A stretch of DNA of 41,386 bases from Myxococcales bacterium (GCA_030652255.1 JAUSAZ010000009.1:1-41386); one strand, 5' to 3'. Positions 32,130 to 41,331 are shown, counted from the first letter of the stretch. The notes: a model not told the origin generated them from the letters alone. Translations and numbers: made by a program.

Positions 32130-33179
32130 ATGCCACCGCAATACTACCTCCTGGCCGCGCTCGCCTTCTCCCTCCTGGTGATCATCCACGAGCTCGGCCA
32201 CTTCCTCGTGGCGCGGGCCTTCGGGATGCGGGCGCGGGTGTTCTCCATCGGCTTCGGCCCCCCGATCATCCAGTGGCGCCCGAAGGGCAGCGAGACCATC
32301 GTCCAGGTCGCCGCGGTGCCCATCCTCGCGTACGTCAACATCGCCGGGATGAACCCGCTCGAGCCGAGCGACCCCAACGACCGCGGCAGCTACCAGAACG
32401 CCTCGCTGCTCGCGCGCTTCTTCACCATCGCGGGCGGGCCCCTCGCCAACTACCTCGCCGCCACGCTCATCATCTTCGGCGTGCTCGCCTTCGCCGGCGT
32501 CGAGCGCCCGGTGGTCGGCCAGGTGCAGCCCGACTCCGCCGCCGCCGTCGCGGGCATGCGCCCCGGCGACGTCGTGCTCCGCATCGGCGACAACGCGCCG
32601 TCCAGCTTCGGCGAGCTCGCCGGCACCATCAACGCCACCCGCGGCGCCCCCACGGACATCCGCGTGCGACGCCAGGGCCGCGAGCTCACGCTCCGCGCCC
32701 AGGCCCGCCTCGACCCGGCCTCGCGCCGCTACCGCATCGGCATCGTGCAGTCCCCGACGCTCGCCAACGACCCCGTGTCCATTGGCCTCGCCGCCCGGCA
32801 CGCCCTGCTCGAGCCCGCGCGCCTCACCATCGCGCAGGTCGAGGGCTTCGCGCGGATGATCCGCGGCAAGGAGAAGGTCCAGGTGATGGGGCCGGTGGGC
32901 ATCGTCGTGGAGACGGCCCGGGGCGCGCACCTCGGCGGCTGGCGCTACGGCGCCGACGCGATGGCCCTCATCTCCGTCGCGCTCTTCTTCCTCAACCTGC
33001 TCCCGGTGCCCGCCCTCGACGGCGGCCGCCTGGTGTTCCTGCTGTACGAGGTCGTGATGCGGCGCAGGCCCAACGCCCGCTTCGAGACCACCATCACCGC
33101 CATCTTCTTCACCCTGCTCCTGGGGCTCGGCGCCATCGTCATCGTGCGCGACGTGGCCCACCTCGCCATGCGCTCGTAG
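32130..33179 (+). CDS. rseP: Site-2 intramembrane protease RseP
   Basis: Zinc metalloprotease that cleaves transmembrane anti-sigma factors or signal peptides within the inner membrane. 349 residues. Active site HELGH (His20, Glu21, His24) is in the first helix; the third zinc ligand is in PALDGGR (Asp297). A single PDZ domain (VVGQVQPDSAAAVAGMRPGD, VVLRIGDNAP) sits between, compared with two in E. coli RseP, so the protein is of the shorter type. GGPLANYLAA is the conserved NPxxN-like helix. ATG 32130 puts the first helix at the N terminus; an upstream ATG at 32094 is possible. No dxr, cdsA or bamA neighbours are present, unlike in proteobacterial RseP loci. Its substrate is unknown. Confidence 0.92.
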   Translation: MPPQYYLLAALAFSLLVIIHELGHFLVARAFGMRARVFSIGFGPPIIQWRPKGSETIVQVAAVPILAYVNIAGMNPLEPSDPNDRGSYQNASLLARFFTIAGGPLANYLAATLIIFGVLAFAGVERPVVGQVQPDSAAAVAGMRPGDVVLRIGDNAPSSFGELAGTINATRGAPTDIRVRRQGRELTLRAQARLDPASRRYRIGIVQSPTLANDPVSIGLAARHALLEPARLTIAQVEGFARMIRGKEKVQVMGPVGIVVETARGAHLGGWRYGADAMALISVALFFLNLLPVPALDGGRLVFLLYEVVMRRRPNARFETTITAIFFTLLLGLGAIVIVRDVAHLAMRS

Positions 33180-33190
33180 CCCCTCCGGCG

Positions 33191-33206
33191 CGTCGACCTC
33201 TCGACG
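33191..33206 (+). terminator. Short hairpin after rseP
   Basis: CGTCGA-CCTC-TCGACG, a perfect 6-bp stem with a 4-base loop 11 bases past the rseP stop, without a T-tract. Weak candidate. Confidence 0.25.
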
Positions 33207-33238
33207 GCGGCCCCTCCTCTCTGGCATCTTCGCGGTCC

Positions 33239-33862
33239 ATGTCGCACCGCCGCACCTTCGCCCAGCGCCTCGCCCTCGCCTTCGTCGTCACGGCCCTCGG
33301 CGCGTGCAGCGACGACACCATGACCGCCTTCCCCGAGGAGGACGCGAGCGACCAGGACGCGCCGAGCTTCGACATCCCGACCACCGACACCGGCACCGAC
33401 ACCGGCACCACCGATCGCGGGACGGGCACCGACCGGCCGCCCCCGCGCGACAACGGCGGCGCCGAGACCTCCATCTGCCCGGCGAGCTGCGCCGCGAGCG
33501 CCGAGTGCGACCCCTGCCGCACCCCCGACACGCCCTCGACGGTGCAGTACTGCTGCATCAGCGGGCTCTGCGTCTCCATGACCGGCACGTGCCCGACCCT
33601 TACCGACGGCGGCCCCGGCGACTCCGGGGGTGACGCCGCCGCCGATGGCGCCACCGACGGGTCGCCCGGCGACGACGTGCCCGACCCCACCGACGACATG
33701 CCCGACGAGGACACCGGCTCTCCCCCCGCCGACGTGGGCCCGGCCTCCGACCTCGGCGGCGACGGCAGCGCCACGGACGGCAGCAGCACCGACGGCAGCG
33801 CGGCGGACGCCAGCGTCGACGCGACGGCCTCGATGGACGCCGCCGCCGACGGCAACGGCTGA
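33239..33862 (+). CDS. Asp/Thr/Gly-rich lipoprotein with a central Cys module
   Basis: 207 residues with lipobox ALGAC (Cys23). The mature chain has an acidic Asp/Thr linker (DIPTTDTGTDTGTTDRGTG), a compact Cys-rich module (ICPASCAASAECDPC, YCCISGLCVSMTGTC; eight cysteines, about residues 80-122) and a long Asp/Ser/Gly/Ala tail of DGS/DAS units. This linker-module architecture is common among myxobacterial lipoproteins and recurs in the two DTG lipoproteins at 38.3-40.0 kb, though the Cys modules differ. No catalytic motif is seen. The start at ATG 33239 gives a standard signal peptide. It converges on arsH with a 12-base gap. Function unknown. Confidence 0.75.
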   Translation: MSHRRTFAQRLALAFVVTALGACSDDTMTAFPEEDASDQDAPSFDIPTTDTGTDTGTTDRGTGTDRPPPRDNGGAETSICPASCAASAECDPCRTPDTPSTVQYCCISGLCVSMTGTCPTLTDGGPGDSGGDAAADGATDGSPGDDVPDPTDDMPDEDTGSPPADVGPASDLGGDGSATDGSSTDGSAADASVDATASMDAAADGNG

Positions 33863-33874
33863 GACGGGGGCGGT

Positions 33875-34618
33875 TCAGCCCTTCGACGACATGGCGATCG
33901 CGGCGAGGCGCGCGGCCTCGCTCTTCGCGGCGGACTCCTTGCGCTCGCTGTAGCGGCTCACGAGGTAGTCCGCGCGGTCGCGCACCAGCAGCGTGAACTT
34001 GAACAGCTCCTCCATCACGTCGACGACCCGGTCGTAGTAGGCCGAGGGCTTCATGCGCCCGGCCTCGTCGAACTCCTGGAAGGCCTTCGCCACGGACGAC
34101 TGGTTGGGGATGGTCACCATGCGCATCCAGCGCCCGAGCACCCGCAGCGCGTTGACGGCGTTGAAGGACTGCGAACCCCCGGAGACCTGCATCACCGCGA
34201 GCGTGCGACCCTGCGTCGGGCGCAGGCTACCGATCTCCAGGGGCAGCCAGTCGATCTGGCTCTTGAACACCCCCGTCATGGCGCCGTGCCGCTCGGGGCT
34301 GCACCACACCTGCCCCTCGGACCACAGCGAGAGCTCGCGCAGCTCGACCACCTTCGGGTGCGTCGCTGGCTCGGCGTCGGGCAGGGGCAGGCCCCGCGGG
34401 TCGTAGATGCGCGTCTCGGCCCCGAGGCGCCGGAGCAGGCGCGCGGCCTCCTCGGTGAGCAGCCGGCTGTACGAGCGCTCGCGCAGCGACCCGTAGAGCA
34501 GCAGGATGCGCGGCGGGTGCGTCGAGGGCGCGCGGGGCGACAGCTTGCCCAGGTCGGGCAGGTCGAAGTGCTCGTCGGATACGTTGGGCTCGTCGGACAC
34601 GCCAGGCTCGTCGCTCAT
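33875..34618 (-). CDS. arsH: ArsH-type NADPH:FMN oxidoreductase
   Basis: A 247-residue flavoprotein. ArsH oxidises trivalent organoarsenicals or reduces quinones and metals with NADPH/FMN. The flavodoxin-like fold shows [17 protein letters not shown] (FMN phosphate loop), [51 protein letters not shown] and [20 protein letters not shown], all ArsH-specific. The first 25 residues ([15 protein letters not shown] repeats) are an unusual acidic extension. ATG 34618 is 32 bases after the PBP gene stop on the same strand, so they may be co-transcribed. No arsR, arsB or arsM lies in the window, so a link to arsenic is by family only. C-terminal SRYSERKE matches the family end. Confidence 0.92.
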   Translation of the reverse strand: MSDEPGVSDEPNVSDEHFDLPDLGKLSPRAPSTHPPRILLLYGSLRERSYSRLLTEEAARLLRRLGAETRIYDPRGLPLPDAEPATHPKVVELRELSLWSEGQVWCSPERHGAMTGVFKSQIDWLPLEIGSLRPTQGRTLAVMQVSGGSQSFNAVNALRVLGRWMRMVTIPNQSSVAKAFQEFDEAGRMKPSAYYDRVVDVMEELFKFTLLVRDRADYLVSRYSERKESAAKSEAARLAAIAMSSKG

Positions 34619-34650
34619 CGGGGACCCTTCTGCCTCGCGGGGGCGCTTCT

Positions 34651-37191
34651 TCAATCCACCGGCGCCGCGGCGTCGACGGGGGCGGGCGTCGCCGCGGGCT
34701 CCTCGACCGCCGCGGGCGCTGCGGCCACGGGGTTCTCCACCGCGGGCGCGGCGCCGGCGTCGACCACCTCGGTCGGCGTCCACGCCGCCGCGTCGACGGG
34801 GGCCGCGACCGCCGCGTCCACCGGCGCGAACTCCCGCGGCTCGGTGCCCGCGAGGAAGTACTCCTCGATGGTCGCGGGCGGCGGCAGCGCCGGGTCGACC
34901 GCCGCCGCGGGGAGCAGCCCCGTCGCCGGGTCGATGCGCACCGCGGTCACCCCTTCGGGGCGCGCGAACTCGATCGCCCGGGGTTGCCGCGCCGCCACGT
35001 AGGCCCGCATGAAGTTCGTCCAGATGGGCACCGCCGAGCGGGCGCCCTCCTCGCCGTACCCGAGCGGCTGGCGGTCGTCGAAGCCCACCCAGACGCCCGC
35101 CACCATGTCGGGCGTGTAGCCCACGAACCACGCGTCGCGCGAGCGGTCGGTGGTGCCCGTCTTGCCCGCCGCGGGGTGGGTGAACGCGTTGGGCGGGCGG
35201 GTGATGCTGCGGGCCGTGCCGTGGTCGATCACCGAGGTCATCGCCGAGGTCACCAGCCACGCCTCCGCGGGCGGCAGCGCCACGCGACGCGGCGCCCTCG
35301 GAGGCAGCGGCACCACCGCGCCGTCGGGGCCGCGGATCTCGCGGATGACATACCAGTCCTGGTATTGTCCGTCCGCCGCCCAGGTGGCGTAGGCGTTGAC
35401 GAGCTCGACGGGCGTCACGCCGCCGCTGCCGAGGGAGAGGGAGAGGTCCGAGGGCATCGGGGAGGTGATGCCGAGGGCGCGCGCGTGCTCGATGACCGAC
35501 TCCGGCCCGAGGGACTCCATCAGCCGCGCGGCCACCAGGTTGCGCGACATCGCGAGGGCCTCGCGCAGCCGCATGCCGGGCTCGACGACCCCGGCGACGG
35601 CGTGGGGCTCGGCGGGGCACCACGGCCGCCGGCCGGTGCCGAAGCACCCGGGGTTGGGGTCGACGGTGGAGGCCAGGGTGTAGCGCCGCGAGTGCAGCGC
35701 GTGGGAGAACAGCACCGGCTTGAAGGCGCTGCCGGGCTGGCGCACGGCGCGGGTGGCGCGGTTGAACATCCCCGGGGTCGACTCGTAGGCCCCGACCATG
35801 GCGCGCAGCTCGCGGCTCCGGGGGTCGATGGCCACGAAGGCGGCCTGGGGGCCGAGCTCGAGGCGGAAGGTTCCGGGCGAGTCGGGGGTGATGCGCTGGT
35901 CGGGCGAGACGCGCACCACGGCCCCGACGGGCGCGAAGGTCTGCACGGTGGTGCTGTTGGCGTAGCGGGCGGCGCGGCCCCACGCGACGCGGCCGGTGGA
36001 GGCGCCGACGCGCACGACCAGCGCGGGCGGCTGCGTCTCGATGGCGGCCACGACGCCGGCGTAGGTGCGGCCGGGGTTGAGCACGCCGTCGCGGGGGGGC
36101 GCCTCGGCGCGCAGCACGTTGCCCGAGCCGTTCGGGCGGCGGGCGCCGGGCGCGCCGAGGGGCGCGCGGTACCCGTGACGGCGGTCGAGGTCGAGCAGCC
36201 CGGCGGCGACGGCGGCGCGGGCCGCGCGCTGGAGCTCGCGGTCGATGGTGGTGGTGACCGTGTAGCGGCCGACGCGCAGCGCGTCCTGGCCCCGGAGCTG
36301 CGTCAGCGTGCGGCGCACGATCTCGATGACCTCGGGGGCGAGCTCGCCGTGGTCGTCGTCGTTGGCCACGAGGCGCACCGGCTCGCGCTCGGCGGCGTCG
36401 GCCTCGGCCTGCGTGACGAAGCCGTTGGCGACCATCTGCCCGAGGATCCAGTGGCGGCGGCGCAGGGCCGCGTCCATGTCGTTGACGGGGGAGTAGTGCA
36501 CCGGGGACTTCGGGATGCCCGCGAGCAGGGCGCTCTCGCCGAGGGTGAGGCGCTCGACGCCCTTGTTGAAGTAGAAGCGCGCGGCCTCCTCCACGCCGTT
36601 GCGCCCGTGCCCGAAGGCGATGTGGTTCACGTAGAGGTAGAGGATGTCGTTCTTGTGGAGCTCGCGCTCCATGGCGCGGGCGAGCAGCACCTCGCGCACC
36701 TTGCGGGCGAGCGAGCGCTCGGGGGTGAGCAGCACGTTCTTCACCACCTGCTGGGTGATGGTGCTGGCCCCCTGGGCGACGGTGCCGTGGCGGAGGTTGA
36801 CCACCAGCGCGCGGAGCATGCCCGTCCACGCGAGGCCCTTGTGCTCGTAGAAGCGCGCGTCCTCGGCGGCGAGGAGGGCGGTCACGAGGTGGCGCGGCAG
36901 GCGGTCGAGGTCGACCACCGTGCGGCGCTCGATGTAGAGCTCGGCGAGCAGGGCGCCGCGGCTGTCGAGCACGCGGGTGGTCTGCGGCGGGCGCCACGCC
37001 GTGCGCAGGCCGTGGACGTCGGGCAGCCCGCGGCCGTACCAGGCGAAGAGGCCGATGAGGACGAGCGCGCCGGTGAGGCCGACGCCGAAGATGCCGATGC
37101 CGAGGAGGGCGAGCGCGCGGCTCCACGGGGGGCCCGCGGGGGGTTGCGTGGAGCGGCGGCGGAGGGGGGCCTTGGTGCGGGGTGGAGCCAT
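34651..37191 (-). CDS. mrcA: Class A penicillin-binding protein (PBP1A type)
   Basis: Bifunctional peptidoglycan synthase, 846 residues. A basic N terminus and one TM helix (about residues 26-52) are followed by the GT51 glycosyltransferase domain (catalytic Glu110 in [38 protein letters not shown]). A linker/OB-like region precedes the transpeptidase: SxxK at Ser488-Ala-Phe-Lys491, SRN in AMSRNLVAA, and KTG at Lys677-Thr-Gly. After the catalytic domain a low-complexity Ala/Pro/Val tail (about 60 residues, PVDAAxAAPVDAA units) extends into the periplasm. ATG 37191 is the start; the much longer open frame upstream is antisense to another gene. Followed by arsH after 32 bases. Confidence 0.95.
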   Translation of the reverse strand: MAPPRTKAPLRRRSTQPPAGPPWSRALALLGIGIFGVGLTGALVLIGLFAWYGRGLPDVHGLRTAWRPPQTTRVLDSRGALLAELYIERRTVVDLDRLPRHLVTALLAAEDARFYEHKGLAWTGMLRALVVNLRHGTVAQGASTITQQVVKNVLLTPERSLARKVREVLLARAMERELHKNDILYLYVNHIAFGHGRNGVEEAARFYFNKGVERLTLGESALLAGIPKSPVHYSPVNDMDAALRRRHWILGQMVANGFVTQAEADAAEREPVRLVANDDDHGELAPEVIEIVRRTLTQLRGQDALRVGRYTVTTTIDRELQRAARAAVAAGLLDLDRRHGYRAPLGAPGARRPNGSGNVLRAEAPPRDGVLNPGRTYAGVVAAIETQPPALVVRVGASTGRVAWGRAARYANSTTVQTFAPVGAVVRVSPDQRITPDSPGTFRLELGPQAAFVAIDPRSRELRAMVGAYESTPGMFNRATRAVRQPGSAFKPVLFSHALHSRRYTLASTVDPNPGCFGTGRRPWCPAEPHAVAGVVEPGMRLREALAMSRNLVAARLMESLGPESVIEHARALGITSPMPSDLSLSLGSGGVTPVELVNAYATWAADGQYQDWYVIREIRGPDGAVVPLPPRAPRRVALPPAEAWLVTSAMTSVIDHGTARSITRPPNAFTHPAAGKTGTTDRSRDAWFVGYTPDMVAGVWVGFDDRQPLGYGEEGARSAVPIWTNFMRAYVAARQPRAIEFARPEGVTAVRIDPATGLLPAAAVDPALPPPATIEEYFLAGTEPREFAPVDAAVAAPVDAAAWTPTEVVDAGAAPAVENPVAAAPAAVEEPAATPAPVDAAAPVD

Positions 37192-37318
37192 CGTGCGGGC
37201 CGGACGGTAGCAGAGCGTTTGGGGAGAGAGAGCGTTCCGTCGGGGCGGGGGTTTGGGGTAGAACGGTCGGGCCGGTGGCGGGAGGTGTGCCCGCGCGGCG
37301 GAAGAGAGCAATACAGCC

Positions 37319-38200
37319 GTGAAGCTGCGTACGTCGGTCGCGTCGGGTCTGCTGGTGGCATCGATCGCGCTGGGTTCGACGACGGCGTGGGCCCAGCCCG
37401 CGGCGCCCACGGGGGCCGACCGCAACGCCGCCCGCGAGTTCGCGATGCAGGGCATGGCCGCCAACGGCCGGCAGGACTGGCCGGTGGTGCTCGACCGCTT
37501 CACGCAGGCCGAGCAGCGCTTCCACGCCCCCATCCACCTCCAGTACATCGCCACCGCCCTCGAGCGCCTCACGCCGCCGCGGCTCGCGGAGTCGGTCGAG
37601 GTGTGGCGTCGGCTGTCCAACGAGACGCTCGCGCCCGACGCGCCGGCGCCCTTCCGCGCGGCGGTGGAGACGGCGCGGCGTGAGCTGCCGCGGGTCGAGG
37701 GGCTGCTGCGGGCGAGCCAGGCGAGCGCCGCGACGCCGGTCACCACGCCGGTCACGACCCCCGTGACGACGCCGGTCACCGCGCCGGTCACCACGCCGGT
37801 CGAAAACACGACGTCGCAGACGGTGAGCGTGCAGACGCCGCCGCCCGGTGAGGGCAACGTGACGACGCGCACCGTGGCCAACCCACTGCGCACCATCGGC
37901 TTCGTGGTGGGCGGCGTCGGTGTGGCGGCGCTCATCGGCGGGGCCATCACCGGCGTGATGGCGGGCGGCGCGTTCAGCGACCTCGAGGCGGCCTGCCCCA
38001 ACCGGCAGTGCACGAACTCGACGGACCTCGCGCGCCGCGACGACGTCGACACGCTCTCCGGGATGACCAACGCGCTGCTCATCGGCGGCGGCGTGCTCGC
38101 GGCGACGGGCGTGGTGATGGTGATCCTCGGGGCGCCGCGGACGGAGACGGTGCAGGTGGGCTTCAACGGCCGCGACCTGCTCATCGGCGGACGCTTCTAG
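37319..38200 (+). CDS. Exported membrane-anchored protein with PVTT repeats
   Basis: 293 residues starting at GTG 37319. A signal peptide (ending AWAQ) is followed by a helical TPR-like domain ([40 protein letters not shown], about residues 38-130), then a low-complexity [18 protein letters not shown] segment. Two hydrophobic helices ([20 protein letters not shown] and [20 protein letters not shown]) flank a small loop with two cysteines (ACPNRQC), and the end is a beta-strand ([16 protein letters not shown]). This architecture recurs in Polyangia as uncharacterised PEGA/TPR-type membrane proteins. Divergent from the PBP gene. Function unknown. Confidence 0.72.
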   Translation: MKLRTSVASGLLVASIALGSTTAWAQPAAPTGADRNAAREFAMQGMAANGRQDWPVVLDRFTQAEQRFHAPIHLQYIATALERLTPPRLAESVEVWRRLSNETLAPDAPAPFRAAVETARRELPRVEGLLRASQASAATPVTTPVTTPVTTPVTAPVTTPVENTTSQTVSVQTPPPGEGNVTTRTVANPLRTIGFVVGGVGVAALIGGAITGVMAGGAFSDLEAACPNRQCTNSTDLARRDDVDTLSGMTNALLIGGGVLAATGVVMVILGAPRTETVQVGFNGRDLLIGGRF

Positions 38201-38204
38201 TACC

Positions 38205-38310
38205 CACCCACGTCTGCGATCATCAGCCTCGCCCTCCGAGGGGCGCATCCGCCCATGTCGCTGCTGCGACGGCAGGGCTACGGTGAGGCCGGGGACCGAC
38301 GACGTGGGCG
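38205..38310. other. Convergent intergenic region with distant inverted repeat
   Basis: CCCACGTC just after the stop at 38200 is matched by GACGTGGG near 38305-38312, before the end of the opposing gene at 38327. The arms are about 100 bases apart. It may be a structured terminator zone; nothing else is seen. Confidence 0.25.
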
Positions 38311-38326
38311 CTGTCGGCTGAGCCGA

Positions 38327-39346
38327 TCAGTTGGGCACGCAGCCGAAGGTTAGGACCTGGGTCCCGCACGAGGGCGGCAGGGCGGTGGTCAAGATGACGC
38401 AGCAGGGGGGGGTCTCAGCGCTCCCGCGACAGGTGCGGCTACCGGCCAGCGTCGTGCAGGTGATCGTCAGCTCGGTTGGCCCGGTGTCCTGAGGCCCGGT
38501 GTCCGTTGGTCCCGTGTCGCGAGGCCCGGTATCCGTTGGTCCCGTGTCGCGCGGTCCAGTGTCCACGACCCCGGTGTCCACGACTCCAGCGTCCACGACC
38601 CCGGTGTCGAGCGGCCCAGTGTCCACGACCCCCGCGTCCACGACCCCGGTGTCCACGATCCCCGCGTCTACCCTGCCGACATCCGGCGGTCCTGCCTCTG
38701 GCGCTGCGATATCGCCTGGCCCGGCGTCCTCGACTCCGGCGTCCACGGTGCCCAGGTCGGCAGTTCCGCCATCCAGTGACGAGTCCACGATCGTCCCGAC
38801 GTCACCGCGCGCATCCGCCACCGCCGCATCATCAACCCCTGGGACCACGATCCCGGTGAAGGGCCGCACCATCTCCTGCGCCCGCGTCGCCGGCTCGCAC
38901 TGCCCCATGTCCGTCGCGCAGCGCTGATCGCTCGCGCACCCCACCCCCACGCACGCGGAGGCCAGCAACAGCGGTAGCTCGAGGGTCTGACCGTCGACGA
39001 AGCGCACCAGCGCCCGCTGGGCCACCACCGCGGTCGCCGCGGTGCAACCACCTCGATCGCCGCAGCCGAGCGCCTCGATCCACACGGGCGTGTCGGTGTC
39101 GCCGCGCGTCTCGATCACGCCCACCACCATCGGGAGCTGCCCTCCGCCCTCACCCAGGGCCGTCGTTCGATCGCTCCGCAGCGGGCCCGTCGCCCCGCCC
39201 CGGCGCACGCTGATCGTGACCGACTGAACCGCCCGCCCGACGCCCCAGGGGACCTCGGAGTCCACCCTCACGATGATCTCCGTGCGCGCCCTCTCGCAGC
39301 CCCCTCCGAGCGCGATCGCGACCACGGATGCTGCAAGCCAGCGCAT
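38327..39346 (-). CDS. DTG-repeat lipoprotein, larger paralog
   Basis: 339 residues with lipobox LGGGC (Cys17). The N-terminal globular part (about 20-165) has beta strands (EIIVRVDSEVPWGVG, VQSVTISVRRGGAT) and cysteine pairs (GCGDRGGC; ACVGVGCASDQRC). A long linker of DAGxVDTG, then DTGPRDTGPTDTGP repeats (residues about 195-290) follows. The final 45 residues form a six-Cys module: TITCTTLAGSRTCRG, TPPCCVILTTALPPSCGTQ, VLTFGCVPN. The same module and linker occur in the neighbouring gene at 39425-40027. ATG 39346 is preferred to GTG 39349. It is probably displayed at the outer membrane. Function unknown. Confidence 0.75.
   Translation of the reverse strand: MRWLAASVVAIALGGGCERARTEIIVRVDSEVPWGVGRAVQSVTISVRRGGATGPLRSDRTTALGEGGGQLPMVVGVIETRGDTDTPVWIEALGCGDRGGCTAATAVVAQRALVRFVDGQTLELPLLLASACVGVGCASDQRCATDMGQCEPATRAQEMVRPFTGIVVPGVDDAAVADARGDVGTIVDSSLDGGTADLGTVDAGVEDAGPGDIAAPEAGPPDVGRVDAGIVDTGVVDAGVVDTGPLDTGVVDAGVVDTGVVDTGPRDTGPTDTGPRDTGPTDTGPQDTGPTELTITCTTLAGSRTCRGSAETPPCCVILTTALPPSCGTQVLTFGCVPN
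38485..38665 (-). repeat. DTGP-coding repeat, copy 1
   Basis: Imperfect tandem array of 12- and 9-base units (minus-strand GACACxGGxCCx type) coding DTGP/DTG/DAG inside the larger paralog. Units vary in third positions, so length is likely unstable but frame is kept. Confidence 0.7.
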
Positions 39347-39424
39347 CACCCGATCGTAGCAGACGCGCGATCCAGGCTTTACCCAGGCAGAGCCGCGGCA
39401 GCTCCTTCGAGCGCCTCTCGCCGA

Positions 39425-40027
39425 TCAGTTGGGCACGCAGCCGAAGACCGGGACCTGGGTCCCACACGCGGGTGGGAGGAACACGGCCAGGGCGATGCAG
39501 CAGGGCGGGAACGTACCGTCTCCACGACACATGCGGCTGCCGACCAGGGTCGAGCAGGTGATCGTCGGCTCCGTCGGCCCGGTGTCCACGGGACCGGTGT
39601 CCACGGGTCCGGTGTCCACGGGTCCGGTGTCCCTCGGACCCGTGTCCACGGGTCCGGTGTCCAGGGGCCCGGTGTCCAGCGGGCCCGTGTCGCGCGGCCC
39701 GGTGTCGAGGGGCCCGGTGTCCAGGGGCCCGGTGTCCAGCGGGCCCGTGTCGGGCATGCCCGCGTCCATCGTCCCGGCATCGAGCTCGCCGGTGTCCGTG
39801 GGCTCGCCGGTGTCCGTGGGCTCGCCCACGTCCTCGTCCACCACGGCGTCTTCGGCCTCGCCGGTGTCCTTGGGCTTCTCCCCCGTGTCCTCGGGCGGCA
39901 GCTTCTTGTCGACGTCGTCGTCGAACAGCACGTCGGCGTCGGGGTCGGCCATGTTCCCGGTCGCACACCCGCTGGCGGTCACAGCACAGAGCACCAGAAG
40001 TCCAAACCACCGCCGCCGGGTCGCCAT
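39425..40027 (-). CDS. DTG-repeat lipoprotein, smaller paralog
   Basis: 200 residues with lipobox ASGC (Cys21). After a short acidic start (DPDADVLFDDDVDKKLPPE) nearly the whole chain is linker: EPTDTGEPTDTG, then about fifteen DTGPxDTGP units. It ends in the six-Cys module TITCSTLVGSRMCRG, FPPCCIALAVFLPPACGTQ, VPVFGCVPN, about two thirds identical to the paralog at 38327-39346. It lacks the paralog's N-terminal globular domain, so the Cys module is the shared functional head. ATG 40027 is the start. The 78-base gap between the two genes and their same orientation suggest tandem duplication. Role unknown. Confidence 0.75.
   Translation of the reverse strand: MATRRRWFGLLVLCAVTASGCATGNMADPDADVLFDDDVDKKLPPEDTGEKPKDTGEAEDAVVDEDVGEPTDTGEPTDTGELDAGTMDAGMPDTGPLDTGPLDTGPLDTGPRDTGPLDTGPLDTGPVDTGPRDTGPVDTGPVDTGPVDTGPTEPTITCSTLVGSRMCRGDGTFPPCCIALAVFLPPACGTQVPVFGCVPN
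39574..39800 (-). repeat. DTGP-coding repeat, copy 2
   Basis: Tandem 12-base units (forward GGCCCGGTGTCC, GGTCCGGTGTCC, GGGCCCGTGTCG variants) coding DTGPx. Several adjacent units are identical, indicating recent expansion. Confidence 0.75.
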
Positions 40028-40098
40028 CGTGGCGGCACGCTACAACCTCCCCACGCGATCGGTAAAGACACCGACCGACGCCGCGCAGTGTTCCCCGA

Positions 40099-40129
40099 TT
40101 GCACCGATCGCCGCGGTCGCGCGTATAAC
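40099..40129 (+). promoter_or_regulatory. Possible lolA promoter
   Basis: TATAAC (40124-40129) lies 26 bases before ATG 40156; TTGCAC (40099-40104) is 19 bases upstream, a little far. The -10 is conspicuous in this GC context. Confidence 0.35.
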
Positions 40130-40155
40130 CCCACCGAACCCCACGGAGGTTCTCC

Positions 40156-40962
40156 ATGAACAAGCGCCTCTTCACGCTCATCCTCGCCCTCGCCGCGACC
40201 CCTGCGCTCGCGCAGCCCCGCAACAATGCCCGACCCGCGACGCCGGCGCCGCAGCGTCGCCCTGCACCCGCCGCCGCACCCGCCGCCGCACCGACGCCCG
40301 CGCCCGCGCCCACACCCGTTGCCACCAACCCGACGGGCCCCGGTCAGCGGGTCACCCCCCCGCCCAGCCCCAACGGGGTGCTCACCGCCGACGAGGTCGC
40401 GCAGCGCATCCAGGGGTTCTATGACCGCACCACGGACTTCCAGGCCGACTTCGTCCAGGTGTCCCGCAATCGGCTCTATGGAGAAGAGCGGCGCAACGGG
40501 CGGGTGATGTTCAGCAAGCCCGGCCGCATGCGCTGGAACTACGCCGCCCCCAACGGCGACATCATCGTGTCCGATGGCACCACGCTCTGGGCCTACCAGG
40601 CCGACGAGCGCCAGGCCATCCAGCAGAACATGGGGCAGTCGCAGCTCCCCACCGCGATCACCTTCCTCGCGGGCACCGGGCGCATCACCGACAGCTTCAC
40701 CTTCCGGCTGCTCGACGCCAACCAGTTCAGGTTTCCCAACGGGTACGTGCTCGAGCTGCGCCCCACCACCCCGCAGCCCACCTACGAGCGCATCGTCTTC
40801 TACGTCGACCGCGCCAGCTTCCAGGTGGTGCGCACCGCCGTCATCGACGCGCAGGGCAACCAGAACCGCTTCGACTTCAGCAACCCCCAGGTGAACCTCA
40901 ACATCCCGTTGACCACCTTCCGCTGGTCGCCCCCCGCCGGCACCTCCATCGTCCGTCCGTAG
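40156..40962 (+). CDS. lolA: Outer-membrane lipoprotein carrier protein LolA
   Basis: Periplasmic chaperone carrying lipoproteins from LolCDE to the outer membrane. 268 residues: signal peptide (ending ALAQ), then a 50-residue Ala/Pro linker (PAAAPAAAPTPAPAPTP) not usual in LolA, then the LolA fold from about residue 75 (VAQRIQGFYDRTTDFQADFV, GRVMFSKPGRMRWNYAAPNG, IIVSDGTTLWAYQADERQAI, FTFRLLDANQ, GYVLELRPT, IVFYVDRASFQVVRTAVIDA, NQNRFDFSNPQVNLNIP). The RW...YAAP...IVSDG core is characteristic. ATG 40156 has GGAGG at good spacing. Abundant lipoproteins around it need this pathway, but that is coincidental location. The linker could tether the domain across the periplasm. Confidence 0.93.
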   Translation: MNKRLFTLILALAATPALAQPRNNARPATPAPQRRPAPAAAPAAAPTPAPAPTPVATNPTGPGQRVTPPPSPNGVLTADEVAQRIQGFYDRTTDFQADFVQVSRNRLYGEERRNGRVMFSKPGRMRWNYAAPNGDIIVSDGTTLWAYQADERQAIQQNMGQSQLPTAITFLAGTGRITDSFTFRLLDANQFRFPNGYVLELRPTTPQPTYERIVFYVDRASFQVVRTAVIDAQGNQNRFDFSNPQVNLNIPLTTFRWSPPAGTSIVRP

Positions 40963-41001
40963 CGTCGGCCCCCTCACCGCGCTGCCGCGCGCCCTCACCC
41001 C

Positions 41002-41118
41002 CGCGGGGCGGGGGCAAGGGCTCAGGGAGCTGACAGGTTTGCGATCGAACTGATGAGCTCGTGGCCCTTCAGTCCGTGCTCACTTCTACGACGTCGGAGC
41101 CCTTGCCCCCGCCCCGCG
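41002..41118. repeat. 22-bp perfect inverted repeat, 73-base loop
   Basis: CGCGGGGCGGGGGCAAGGGC plus TC (41002-41023) is perfectly complementary to 41097-41118. Such spaced, perfect G-rich arms suggest a REP/BIME-like or MITE-like element. Confidence 0.7.
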
Positions 41119-41214
41119 CTCATCGTTGCCCTCATCGTGCGTAGAGCGCTTGCAGGCTGCGGGTGACGAGCCATCGCGCGGAACCCCAGCCATCCGCACA
41201 CCTTCGCGCGCCTT

Positions 41215-41244
41215 GGCTGCCGCGGGTTGAAACCCACGGCAGCC
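41215..41244. repeat. Hairpin repeat unit (GGCTGCCG family)
   Basis: GGCTGCCGCGGGTT pairs with AACCCACGGCAGCC, one mismatch, 2-base loop. A half-unit, GGCTGCCGTGGGTTTC, recurs at 41316-41331, so it is a dispersed repeat and not just a terminator. Confidence 0.65.
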
Positions 41245-41331
41245 TAAGGTGAAGGCCGCAAGCGGCCTGTCCGATGTCCAGGCACAGTGACCAGCCCGCC
41301 GCGGGCTTTCCCTTGGCTGCCGTGGGTTTCA

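Noticed and set aside
34619..38248. Minus-strand open frame over 1400 codons upstream of arsH
   Set aside because: It lies in another frame across the PBP gene with Arg/Pro/Ala shadow composition. The real product starts at 34618.
39574..39800. Possible CRISPR array from regular 12-base repeats
   Set aside because: No spacers; the units are in frame and code DTGP, so this is a protein repeat.
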